Source: Nematocida ironsii
Taxonomy: Eukaryota; Microsporidia
DNA length: 64,000 nt
Direction of reading: 5' to 3'
NCBI GenBank assembly: GCA_001642415.1
Contig: LTDK01000099.1
Location: forward strand, 1 to 64,000
The translations under genes and the position numbers were made by a program. The notes beneath the pieces were generated by a model. It worked only from the letters and a program-made list of their open reading frames with translations. It was not told the DNA's origin and did no database searches. Numbering within the stretch: the first letter of the stretch is position 1; each line of letters starts with the position of its first letter. Below, piece after piece: positions 19,774 to 28,320 of the stretch.

Positions 19774-20541
19774 ATGGTAGGCCATATTCATGAAAAAGAT
19801 CTAATAGATAAAATAGAGAATGCATTCATAGATAAAGAAGGAGAGATTGGACAGGATGAAATAGATAAATTGTTTAACATACTAGAAGAGATTGACTGTA
19901 AAAGAAAAATATTTATAAGCGCAACAAATTATTTGGTAAATATAACATATAATATATTTTATATAAAGTTATTTGATAAGTTTATAGGTACGCCTATTAG
20001 CAATTATAAAAAAACTGTTATGGATGTAGTTAATAAGTCTATAGAAAGCACTAGGCTGATTATAAATAATGTTCTAAAAACTGGAGAGGAGATGGAAAAT
20101 AATTCCCATAGAAAAAAATTTTATAGTTCAATAGGAAATAACTGGATAATTGCAATAGCTGCTTATAAAATTCGAAAGAATTTATTTAGTTCCATTATCG
20201 ATACACTTGCCGAGAAAGAGGGCATACCAAAATTAAATGAGAAAATGTCTGAAGAAGAAGTAAGAAGTAAGCTCGATCAGCTAATAGAATCTAAAAAATG
20301 TTCTAGGCTACACAGAGCAGCAAACATATTAATGAAAAACGGCGATAATATAACTATAAGAGACCAAAATGAAATAGTGAAGCCAAATTCGAGTGAATTA
20401 TGCATAAGTAAAGATGATATTTATTCAATGCAGTTATTTATAAGAGCAAATAATATGGGCACGGATGAGCTTTTAACTACTTTAGATGTTTTAGATGATA
20501 TACTAGCTTGTGATATTAATGAAGTTGAAAAAAATGCTTAT

Positions 20542-20547
20542 ATTTAT
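20542..20547 (+). repeat. Left target-site duplication of element A (ATTTAT)
   Basis: ATTTAT here is repeated at 20887-20892. The repeats sit exactly at the element ends and both fall in codon phase as Ile-Tyr. Confidence 0.75.
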
Positions 20548-20886
20548 TGTGGTGACACCACCACTCAGACGAGAGCCCCTGAGGGCGATCCGTCTGCGCG
20601 CCAGCTCGCGCGGTGATCCCGCCAAAACAAAAGGCCGGGGTCTCTGAATTAGTATATCAACTTCCGACTATTTAACCGGAGCTCTTCCCCCGATTTAGGG
20701 GGAGACTCAGGGAAGCATCGACGGCTTAACTTCAGCGCCAGGCCTAACGCAACTGCGCCAAGGACTCCGTGTCCGCGCAGGCTTGGGCCGCTTCCTAAAG
20801 ACAATAAAGAGCTCTCCCCTTTCACTTTTCTTCTCTCTCTTGGCTACGTGGCAGGGCGGTGTGGCGTTACTCCGCGTGGGTACGTC
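20548..20886 (+). mobile_element. Element A, intact copy inserted in a gene
   Basis: This 339-bp GC-rich block begins TGTGGTGACACC and ends GGGTACGTC, flanked by 6-bp direct repeats ATTTAT. It is far richer in G+C than its host gene. It is strongly self-complementary: GTGG/CCAC at the 5' end; AGACG (20567-20571) with CGTCT (20591-20595) enclosing GCCC/GGGC; CCCCC (20687-20691) with GGGGG (20698-20702) around GATTTA; CCAA (20758-20761) with TTGG (20783-20786) enclosing GGAC/GTCC. It has no terminal inverted repeats, no A-tail and no long ORF. It could be a short non-autonomous transposon, a retroposed structured RNA or a self-processing RNA. A second, decayed copy lies at 18553-18890. Confidence 0.8.
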
Positions 20887-20892
20887 ATTTAT
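20887..20892 (+). repeat. Right target-site duplication of element A (ATTTAT)
   Basis: This is a second copy of the 6-bp repeat found at 20542-20547, directly abutting the element's 3' end. Confidence 0.75.
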
Positions 20893-21417
20893 AATGACTT
20901 GCACCTTGCATTATTTAATATATTTACAAATAAGAATCTTAATAACCAGGTGGATGAATTATATGCAAAAGAAGAGTATTCAAATACAATTAAGGGAACA
21001 TTGAATGGCATAAAAAATAAAAAGAGCACAAATAGTGTTAACAAGGATAATGAAATTAAAGAATCACAAATAAAGTCTATGAATAATTCAAATTATTGTT
21101 CTAATAGACCGCAATCTGAACATAAAAAAACTGAAGCTTCTGACAAAGTTATATCAGCAAATAATCAGCCAGAATCAGAAGAAGTTGACAAACATATTCT
21201 AAAAACCATCAGTGCGGATAAAACACTTGATGAAATAGTACCAGAAAGCAAGAATGAATTTAAACCCAATGAACAAGAAGTTATACATTTCTGGAGTACT
21301 AAAATATTCAAGTTTGCTGTGGCAATAATTATAATTGTTTATATAATTATTCTTAATATACTCATTATATATCCCACTGAAGCAAAAGAAATTATGAATA
21401 ATTTTCTATTATTCTAA

Positions 21418-21862
21418 TTTAAGAGCTGCTTAAAATAATTTATTTTTAAATTTAATAAAAATACAATTTATTTCTATTCAGGTTATATTAGCTGTAATTT
21501 TTTATAATAGAAAATAATCTATTAATATAAGCTTTGGGGCCCGCATTGATTCTCTTATAGTGACATGCATCCATCTTCTATATTTTATACCCCACTACAC
21601 ATATCCGAGAAGCTATAACAAGTTAGTAGTATTGATTTCTGAGATACATGTATCTCCTATGTTTTATGCAATGTAATTTACTTAATCTTCACACGTTCTC
21701 TTGTATATTCTGGTTACATTTCTTTAGACATAATTAATTCTCTAGTACAAATATAATGTTTAGAGAATATCCAAAGTGTACACTGACTTATTATAATAAA
21801 TATTTTTAAATGAAGAGTTTATTTTAAAATTGTAGAAATAATATTTTAGAGCTTATCCATAA
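21418..21862. other. AT-rich spacer
   Basis: The convergent spacer between the interrupted gene and the next membrane protein has one short GC patch (GGGGCCCGC near 21536-21544). No gene or clear signal is seen. Confidence 0.5.
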
Positions 21863-23281
21863 TTAAATCACATCTAATACACTTTTTAGCCTTAACAATA
21901 AAATATTTAGAATCACATACCAGGATATGGTTTTGAGAAATTCTATACATAAAAGAACACCAGTGGTTCTAACCAAACTAACATTAAATTTCTTTTCTGA
22001 GTTATCCATTTCATTGTTCTTGCTTTTTATTTGTAAAAGCACTCTATAACATGTTATAAAGAGAACAGCTGAAACACATAATACTATCTTATACGATGTT
22101 ATAATATATATATACTTATCTATGGTTTGCGCATAAATCTTTGTTGTATTTTTATCTACAAGACTATTTTCTGCTACCCATAGCTTTCCACTATTAAGCG
22201 CGCTAGATGATGCCTCATATATATAACTTACTATTTTTTGAAGAATTTCATCTCCATCTTCTCTAGTTAGTCTCCAGAATTGGTAACTTCCACAGAGGAA
22301 TAGCATATAGTTTATAGAGAAAAACACAACTGTTTGATATATCAGCACATTGCGCCTAATAACATACCCGAATACTGTATTTATAACAAAAATACAAGAT
22401 ATGTCATAGAGTGCTTTTATAATAGAGCCTATGTTCAACAAAATTCCTAAGTCAAAGTTAAGCCAGTACAAAGAAAGGCCTATAAATATAATATTTGCAA
22501 CTATAATTACCCACTTAAGGATTTCTATCACCAATCTATAATTTCGCATACCAAAAACAATAAAATACATCATGAATGTAAGCAGAAAGTCTGTCACCTG
22601 TATATACTTAACTACTTTGTTGTAAACAGTGCCATCCGTGGGCTTTGCTTTATATGCTAACTCATGGAAGGAGCTCATAGATACCAACCTAGTAATATAC
22701 ATAGTGAGTATAAGAAGGAGTGAAATGCCAAAGAAGCTTACTTTAGGATTATTTATCATGCCAAATACCTTTTTAAAGTGAATGCTAATGTAATTTGCTC
22801 TACTATATAAAAAAACTAGCCGAAATGTTTGTTCCCCATTATTTTGTTCCTCACTATCCTCATTAGTAACAATATTCCCGTTTTCTGCTAGAAGTATGCT
22901 GTCTTCTGCTTGCGGACTGGGCTGATCTATAGTGGCATGACCATTGGGCTTATTGTTTTCAAAAGAACCAATTTCTTGATGCTCAGGTATGTCATAGATA
23001 TTATCTATGTTCTTTGAGGCAATTGTACTATAAACAGGATCTTTCATATTCCTATTTGAACTATAAGGCATTTCAGTACTCTCTTTTTGATCCACACTAT
23101 CTGCTGCAGAAGCATTAGATAAAGAGCAAGCTTCTTGTTTCTCACTAGGCATGCATTCTGCATTTTTAGTGGGGGACTTTTTTTGCACTTCTTCTAGGTT
23201 TACATTCTTATTCTTCTTTATTAGTCCTACTGTTTTAATATGTGTTGGGAGTCGGAGGTCAACGAAAGAATTTCGATTCAT
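21863..23281 (-). CDS. Multi-pass membrane protein with long hydrophilic N-terminus
   Basis: The 472-residue product is not recognised. Residues 1-150 are hydrophilic, rich in Ser, Glu and Asn, and predicted disordered. From about residue 180 there are roughly seven hydrophobic segments. Paired segments near 185-205 and 230-250 are followed by several between 255 and 345, and the last two lie near 400-420 and 445-465. A transporter or receptor-like membrane role cannot be narrowed from sequence. The gene sits in the repeat-rich part of the window with long AT-rich spacers on both sides, unlike the tightly packed housekeeping genes. Confidence 0.75.
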   Translation of the reverse strand: MNRNSFVDLRLPTHIKTVGLIKKNKNVNLEEVQKKSPTKNAECMPSEKQEACSLSNASAADSVDQKESTEMPYSSNRNMKDPVYSTIASKNIDNIYDIPEHQEIGSFENNKPNGHATIDQPSPQAEDSILLAENGNIVTNEDSEEQNNGEQTFRLVFLYSRANYISIHFKKVFGMINNPKVSFFGISLLLILTMYITRLVSMSSFHELAYKAKPTDGTVYNKVVKYIQVTDFLLTFMMYFIVFGMRNYRLVIEILKWVIIVANIIFIGLSLYWLNFDLGILLNIGSIIKALYDISCIFVINTVFGYVIRRNVLIYQTVVFFSINYMLFLCGSYQFWRLTREDGDEILQKIVSYIYEASSSALNSGKLWVAENSLVDKNTTKIYAQTIDKYIYIITSYKIVLCVSAVLFITCYRVLLQIKSKNNEMDNSEKKFNVSLVRTTGVLLCIEFLKTISWYVILNILLLRLKSVLDVI

Positions 23282-24358
23282 ATTTATCTTTTTTCAATAT
23301 ATTTGAAATATTTATATGGCACACATCTCATATCTTTATATTCTTTTGATTTGTAATAAAAAAGATCATTTAGGTATATTTAGTATCCCACAGAATGATA
23401 TAACATGTAAACTGAATATACACAAGCCATTAAGAAGGATACTCTACTGATCAGTTGCTGTTATTATTAGGTATCTATCCATAATATGATCAAGAGAATC
23501 ACTGTGATACAACTCGCATATATGGCATATCCTCCTAGAAATACCTATCAATCAGATCAAAAAAGCATAAATCGAGAAAAGTCGCCAGTACGCAGGCTTT
23601 ATTAATATCACTTGTTTTTTTGTAATGATATGTGTGAATAGTACAATTTGTTGCTAGAATAACAAATTATATGGGTATCTATGTACTTTGATTATTCTTG
23701 TGTGTAAGAAATAAAAATAAAATAAAAAGCAAATAATAAAAACACATAGCAAATATATGAAACTAAAATACAAAACCAAATAACCCAACTAGATTACTGC
23801 TTTAATTGCGAAATTAACCATCTCTAGTATGCTTGTAAATGAAAAGTAATAATTTGTCACAAATATACATAAAGGATATACAGTTATATTTATTAATAAA
23901 TCATTTTTATATTACGATATATAATGTTGATAAATGAATTAATAAATATTTAGATAATATTTACTAGAATTACCAATTCATCAGAACATAATAGGCTTTG
24001 TCTAACTTTACATGATTTATTCTATTAAACTAGAAGATTTCTGTTCTATTGTATTTTAACTAACTTTATTTTCTAGTGGTACATAAAAATAAAACAAAAT
24101 AATATTTCTAAAAGGTGACAAAGCATTATTTCATAATAAATGCATACACAGAAATATTCATTATAGTAAAATTAAATGAAAACTATAATAAAGCATTGAA
24201 TACGGCATAAAATAAATATTATAAATAGAAAATTTACTAGAATAAATATAAAGCAGATTAAAGGAATAAACATATCCTGTTTATATTTCCAGATTATTTA
24301 TGGCTAGTTTATTATATGAAAGATCGCATTTAAATTATATCTTGCTAAATATATATGG
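23282..24358. other. Long AT-rich spacer
   Basis: About 1.1 kb of AT-rich sequence separates the membrane protein's start from the 3' end of the E1-like gene. A slightly GC-richer patch (GTCGCCAGTACGCAGGC, about 23581-23597) has no recognisable RNA fold. No gene is supported. Confidence 0.5.
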
Positions 24359-24808
24359 TTAGTTTTCAAAAATAGAAGGGTCTAATGACCATTGTTCAAC
24401 AGACTTAACTCCTGCAACTGATTTAACATATTCTTGCACTGCCATGCCACCTAATATGTTTAAATATATCTCAATATGTTCTATAGAGGAAATTTCTGGT
24501 TTTGGGGGTTCTGCATATGCTCTTGACATAGAAAGTGTCTTAGTTGATATATAAAGAATATTCTTATTATCGCAGTAAGTATTTTCTATGGATTCTTTAT
24601 CTAAATCGCACATAAACATCCATGTTGGTTCTGCAGTGCACATATTATCCCGGCAAACATTTGCTCCTATTTGCAACAAAAGCCGTACCATGCAATCTAC
24701 CATTGTTTCCTTTGTATTTCCTTTTATGTGGATATGTGACTCTTTGATTCTTTTCTGAGCTTCATGCCCAAATAGTTTTATTTGTCTGGAGTATTTCTCT
24801 TCCTCCAT
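24359..24808 (-). CDS. Miniature E1-like protein (Aos1/Uba-type remnant)
   Basis: This encodes 149 residues from the ATG at 24808. The N-terminus YSRQIKLFGHEAQKRI (6-21) matches the opening of ubiquitin/SUMO E1 adenylation domains. The C-terminus ILGGMAVQEYVKSVAGVKSVEQW (118-140) matches the late E1 helix that follows the conserved GGxxAQE motif. Between them almost everything is gone. The GxGxxG nucleotide-binding loop expected just after residue 30 reads KGNTKETM, and there is no adenylation ATP site or catalytic Cys domain. Full Aos1 is about 350 residues. It may be the non-catalytic half of a heterodimeric E1 reduced to a structural partner, or an unrelated protein with convergent ends. 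It diverges from the next gene with a 28-bp gap. Confidence 0.65.
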   Translation of the reverse strand: MEEEKYSRQIKLFGHEAQKRIKESHIHIKGNTKETMVDCMVRLLLQIGANVCRDNMCTAEPTWMFMCDLDKESIENTYCDNKNILYISTKTLSMSRAYAEPPKPEISSIEHIEIYLNILGGMAVQEYVKSVAGVKSVEQWSLDPSIFEN

Positions 24809-24836
24809 TCTTTTCAATTCAAGCAAAAAACTTTCT
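24809..24836. promoter_or_regulatory. 28-bp bidirectional start region
   Basis: Only 28 bp separate the ATGs of two divergent genes. The spacer is AT-rich with an A-run and no longer motif. Confidence 0.4.
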
Positions 24837-25337
24837 ATGCAGGATGACCAGGAGTGGCTGCTCTTTTCAGAAAAAAAGAGCAAACAGTTATTCTGTCTTC
24901 TAAAAGATCTATCAGAAGAACCACAGAATGCTCTTAAAGACCAAATTATAAATCTACTAAAAAGCACAGTAGAAAGAGTAGAAACCATCTACCCACGAAC
25001 AGTCAGGATATTAGACCCAATTCCGCTAATTCTTCTTCTTATTGCAATGCGAAATAAAGAGTATAAAGAGCTAGAAATTCCGCTTTGTAAAAATATAGAA
25101 GAAATAGGAAAAGGAACACTCCCACATATTTATAAGGCTATAGGCATAACATGCAAAAAACTACCGAATGAAGGGTGGGTATACTATGCAGTGAAGGACA
25201 TAGCAGGTAACAGAAGAAAAGAAGCTAAAGGAATAGCAAAGTGCATTCTGTCTGCAATATGGGAAGATACAAAAGATCACTACCAGCACTGGAATACTTT
25301 GTATAATTATACATTTACTCCATATACTACAGAATAA
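24837..25337 (+). CDS. Hypothetical protein, possible cyclin-fold
   Basis: This 166-residue helical protein is not confidently recognised. The middle (about 55-105: RILDPIPLILLLIAMRN...EIPLCKNIEEIGKGTLPHIYKAIGI) resembles the helix pattern of TFIIB/BRF-type cyclin repeats, where an Ala/Ile-rich helix is followed by a charged helix and a turn-helix ending in YK. That resemblance is weak and could be chance. The gene shares a 28-bp start region with the E1-like gene and nearly abuts the 3' end of the next small gene. Confidence 0.6.
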   Translation: MQDDQEWLLFSEKKSKQLFCLLKDLSEEPQNALKDQIINLLKSTVERVETIYPRTVRILDPIPLILLLIAMRNKEYKELEIPLCKNIEEIGKGTLPHIYKAIGITCKKLPNEGWVYYAVKDIAGNRRKEAKGIAKCILSAIWEDTKDHYQHWNTLYNYTFTPYTTE

Positions 25338-25345
25338 ATATATTC

Positions 25346-25522
25346 CTAAATATTTGAAAATTCTATAATAAAATTTTGTTCGTTTTCATAGGGATTCTTG
25401 GTGTCGTGTCCCGTAGGTGGTAACTGTGAAGTTTCTACGTAATACTCCACTAAGTTCCTGGAACGGCAAAGCTTGTTATTGATATTAGTTGATTGCTTAT
25501 TTATTATTTTGATTCCTGACAT
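25346..25522 (-). CDS. Small hypothetical protein
   Basis: A 58-residue frame runs from the ATG at 25522 (MSGIKIINKQ...) to a stop only 8 bp from the stop of the neighbouring + strand gene. It contains NLVEYYVETSQLPPTGHD, which does not look like random AT-rich translation, and its composition is less AT-biased than the spacers. An AAATTT-like signal (AAATTAAATTTTATT) lies 15-40 bp upstream. The family is unknown. It could be spurious. Confidence 0.4.
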   Translation of the reverse strand: MSGIKIINKQSTNINNKLCRSRNLVEYYVETSQLPPTGHDTKNPYENEQNFIIEFSNI

Positions 25523-25684
25523 ATATTCTAATTCCAACTAGGGTATAAAAAATAAAATTTAATTTATCCTGAAATGTCGGATACAACACTTGGTAATTTC
25601 AGTTTTATATTCTCTATATTTTATTTGTTATGCCATAGGTTTACGCTAATTTTATGCATTCATTCAAGTATACGCGATGGTTAA

Positions 25685-25734
25685 AAAGAGGAGAAGGCCT
25701 TTGCCGCTTATAATATGGCCGTTGCTGCCTCTTT
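25685..25734. other. GC-rich foldback
   Basis: AAAGAGG (25685-25691) pairs with CCTCTTT (25728-25734) and GGCC (25696-25699) pairs with GGCC (25717-25720) inside it. It stands out in an AT-rich spacer. It may be a small RNA or a chance palindrome; no known RNA class is recognised. Confidence 0.3.
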
Positions 25735-26151
25735 ACGCCCATGCATCTTTTCAAATGTGTGTACGTGATTGTTGTTGTTAGTATCATTATTACAAATGTA
25801 AATAACGTCTCTTCCATTTTATATTTTAAATAGAAAATTACATAAATGGAATTAAAAGGTAATTAATCCATAAAGGGTAAATTTCTTTTTTGCCGGGAAT
25901 TGTGTTTCTCTAGTAATTATGTAACTACACGGGTGTATACAGGGCTGTTTCCTAAAAATACAATAATTTACATTTAATTTGCAAATAGAACTTGTTCTTA
26001 TGCGGTTTTATGACTTAATATAGCAATTATACATGTGAATATAGTTCAATTGTTTACTGCACATGTGAATTGCTGCATATTTCAGATTATATACCAAATT
26101 TGTTTTAATCCTTTACACATCTATTTGTTTTCTTATATTAACCCATTTACC

Positions 26152-26164
26152 ATTTCGGGTTATA
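26152..26164 (-). promoter_or_regulatory. ATAACCCGAAAT motif
   Basis: On the minus strand this reads ATAACCCGAAATG, one of several near-identical intergenic copies in this window. Confidence 0.35.
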
Positions 26165-26446
26165 TCTTTCCTTTTCGGTCCTTTTCCTTTTTGCACATTT
26201 CCTTTTCTTCTAATATTATTTCTATTGCTGTTTAATAGGTATTACCAAGAGTTTTTATACATTGCATATAATGCACCGAATATAATAACACAGTAAAACA
26301 CAAATATAACTTGAGTTTGCCTTATTTAAAGGATATATCTTATATAAAATGTGTTTATGGGATAATTTGTATTCTCATGTAAAGATTAAATATAATAAAC
26401 ATAGCCGCATGCATATAGAATAAAAGTAAAATCTGAAAATTGGCAT

Positions 26447-28282
26447 TTATTTATTTGGGTTCTTTGGCTTCTTAAGAGAGAGTCTGTTGATCATTGCCAT
26501 TTCATCATCCATAGCAACAACAATTTTGTTGCTATCTCCGGGAATGAAACTGTTTGAAACAACTTTATAATCATTTCTCTTGATTTGATAGTTGAACACA
26601 TGGCCTTTCAAGACCTTTTCCATGTCCCATACAAGTATCCATTCTCCAGTGCTGACTATAACGTATTTCTCATCTTTATCTGTACTTATGCTGGCATTTG
26701 TGAAGTTTACCTCTCCATTGAAGTAGTGGAGGTGTTCTGGCCGCACAATTAATTTCTTTGGAACTGGTTTATTCTGGCCTAGACTCTTTTTAAATCCACA
26801 TACACCCGCGGCCTCGGTTACAATTAGCATAAGGTAGGACTTACATGTGCCCACCATGTATTTACCACTTGGTGATATAAACACTCCCAAGACAGAATCA
26901 CCCAGACCAGGCAGGAGTGTTTTTGCTCTTTTATCTAATGAGTCATACATACGAATGTCACCTGTCTCTGATCCTAGAGCAAAATATCCATTGCTAGTGG
27001 AATCTCCTGAAGTAAACTTTGTGTTTGTACTATAAGACTTACCTTCTATTAAGCCAGCAGACCTTGGGTCAATTTTAAAAAGTCTGTTCTTTGACACTCC
27101 TACAAAATCGTGTGTGAGCGGTGCCCCTCTTTCATCCTTTGCAGATGAGAAAAAGTCTTTGAGTTCATCTTTTGTGTCCCAGCACTCTGCTACCTTTTCT
27201 GTGTTTAGATCTATCTTATACATCATGTCCTTTTTGTTTAGATCTGACACAATTAGTGAATTGTTGTCTTTTGCTACAATCATTTTATCTGGTGTTACAT
27301 TCTCTCCTTTTCTGAGTATAGCCTGAATAGTTCCTTTGTAGCTAAGATCATCTTCTTCATTCTTGAATATGCCAATAGCAGACCCTCTGGAAACAAAAGT
27401 ATTAGCTTCGTTTACTGCAAGCGCATGATTTCTCTCCTTATCGCGCCCTCCAAATATATTTCCTGCTGCCTGTGCGTACTTCTTTTTACTTGTCTTTTTC
27501 CTTTCCAACATGATTTTTGTATCAGAAGATTCACTGTCCTCTTCCTCCTCACTCTCTTCTTCACTGCTCTCCATGTCTTCCTGGTAGTTATCTATTTCCA
27601 TTTTCTCTAAGTAGCTAACCTCTTCAGGCGAGTTCGCACTAACAAAAGAAGAAACAAAAGCAAATAAGGTAGGAAGACTGGGGAAGATCAGCCTGTACAC
27701 CTCCATTTCATTACTTCCATTAGAAGTACTCCATGAGAAGCTGTGCGTCTCTTGGTCGACATAGAAGTCTGAATAACTCTGAATTAAGTCTCCTTTTCTA
27801 ATTATATTGTATTCTTTATATACACGAAGGACAGTGCTGTTTTTTATCTTTAGCAGTCTAACACTCACAGACCCATCTAATAAATCATACTGCTCTGTCA
27901 TCTGATTATACTGCTTAAGACTAACGCAGTCGTTTGTATAAAGCACTTCCCAACCATTTATCTTAGATTGAACACAAACTAGCTTTCCATAAAACTGAAC
28001 GATCGTTCTTGGGAGATTTTTTCTAAATACAAATGTCCATTTGTCTTCTTTAACAAAGAAATACACAGACACTTCCTGGCTTTCTGTTTTATGAAAGTCT
28101 ATATAGGAAATATCCTCTAACAAAAAATCTAATCTTTTATCTCCCCCAACTATTTCCAAGTTCTTTTCATTTACTATGTTTATACTTGCATCTGACAGTT
28201 TTAGTGCTTTATTACAGTATAAGTTGCCAGATACTTCAACTCTTTCAATACCAAACATGCTCTTTATGTGCTGCAGAACCAT
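26447..28282 (-). CDS. VID27: Vid27-family beta-propeller protein
   Basis: The start at 28282 (MVLQHIKSMFG, 611 residues) is preferred over the ATG four codons upstream. It lies directly after AAATTTTT, and Vid27 proteins begin with a short LKS-type helix. A PH-like N-terminal half is followed by an acidic Ser/Glu tract (about 240-260) and a C-terminal WD-like propeller. Family landmarks are ETGDIRMYDS, RAKTLLPGLGD, GKYMVGTCKSYL and STGEWILVWDME. Yeast Vid27 is linked to vacuolar import and degradation, and its biochemistry is poorly known. The size is about three quarters of the yeast protein. The gene is divergent from a small hypothetical. Confidence 0.9.
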   Translation of the reverse strand: MVLQHIKSMFGIERVEVSGNLYCNKALKLSDASINIVNEKNLEIVGGDKRLDFLLEDISYIDFHKTESQEVSVYFFVKEDKWTFVFRKNLPRTIVQFYGKLVCVQSKINGWEVLYTNDCVSLKQYNQMTEQYDLLDGSVSVRLLKIKNSTVLRVYKEYNIIRKGDLIQSYSDFYVDQETHSFSWSTSNGSNEMEVYRLIFPSLPTLFAFVSSFVSANSPEEVSYLEKMEIDNYQEDMESSEEESEEEEDSESSDTKIMLERKKTSKKKYAQAAGNIFGGRDKERNHALAVNEANTFVSRGSAIGIFKNEEDDLSYKGTIQAILRKGENVTPDKMIVAKDNNSLIVSDLNKKDMMYKIDLNTEKVAECWDTKDELKDFFSSAKDERGAPLTHDFVGVSKNRLFKIDPRSAGLIEGKSYSTNTKFTSGDSTSNGYFALGSETGDIRMYDSLDKRAKTLLPGLGDSVLGVFISPSGKYMVGTCKSYLMLIVTEAAGVCGFKKSLGQNKPVPKKLIVRPEHLHYFNGEVNFTNASISTDKDEKYVIVSTGEWILVWDMEKVLKGHVFNYQIKRNDYKVVSNSFIPGDSNKIVVAMDDEMAMINRLSLKKPKNPNK

Positions 28283-28320
28283 AAAAATTTGCATTAAATA
28301 TGCTCCTTTTTATTTGCAGT
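28283..28320. promoter_or_regulatory. 38-bp bidirectional start region, VID27 / small protein
   Basis: AT-rich spacer with AAAAATTT abutting the VID27 start. If the outer ATGs at 28294 and 28300 were used instead, the two genes would be only 5 bp apart. Confidence 0.4.

Larger units (their letters stand above)
19774..21417 (+). pseudogene. Gene of unknown function split by element A insertion
   Basis: Two open halves in the same frame flank the inserted element A. The 5' half runs from the ATG at 19774 and enters the element at 20548, reaching a TGA at 20614-20616. The 3' half resumes after the element with ..YNDLHLALFN and ends at 21417. It has no early ATG of its own; its first ATG is far inside. 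Taking out the 339-bp element and one 6-bp repeat leaves a continuous 432-residue frame across the junction (..NAYIY / NDLHL..). The protein is Asn/Lys/Glu-rich with a C-terminal membrane anchor (about 25 residues, IFKFAVAIIIIVYIIILNIL) and belongs to no family I recognise. Both halves look otherwise intact, so the insertion is recent, the product is truncated and still made, or the element is removed from the RNA. Confidence 0.75.
25523..26446. other. Long spacer with a GC island and motif
   Basis: About 920 bp without a convincing gene. It contains a GC-richer foldback at 25685-25734 and one ATAACCCGAAAT motif (minus strand) at about 26152-26164. The rest is AT-rich. Confidence 0.45.

Noticed and set aside
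20720..20740. 5S rRNA-like string GAAGTTAAGC on the minus strand of element A
   Set aside because: The flanking sequence does not follow the 5S domain order or pair into its five helices, so this short match is probably chance.
20548..20886. Element A as a spliceosomal intron
   Set aside because: The ends do not give a GT...AG pair at the duplication boundary, and 6-bp repeats flank it. Insertion explains the data better, though RNA evidence could still change this.
20707..20904. Minus-strand 65-codon frame inside element A
   Set aside because: The frame exists only because of GC richness. The decayed copy at 18553-18890 does not appear to keep it.
26035..26235. 66-codon hydrophobic frame in the 25.5-26.4 kb spacer
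   Set aside because: It is Phe/Ile-rich from AT-rich DNA with no coding signature, and it covers the CCCGAAAT motif.
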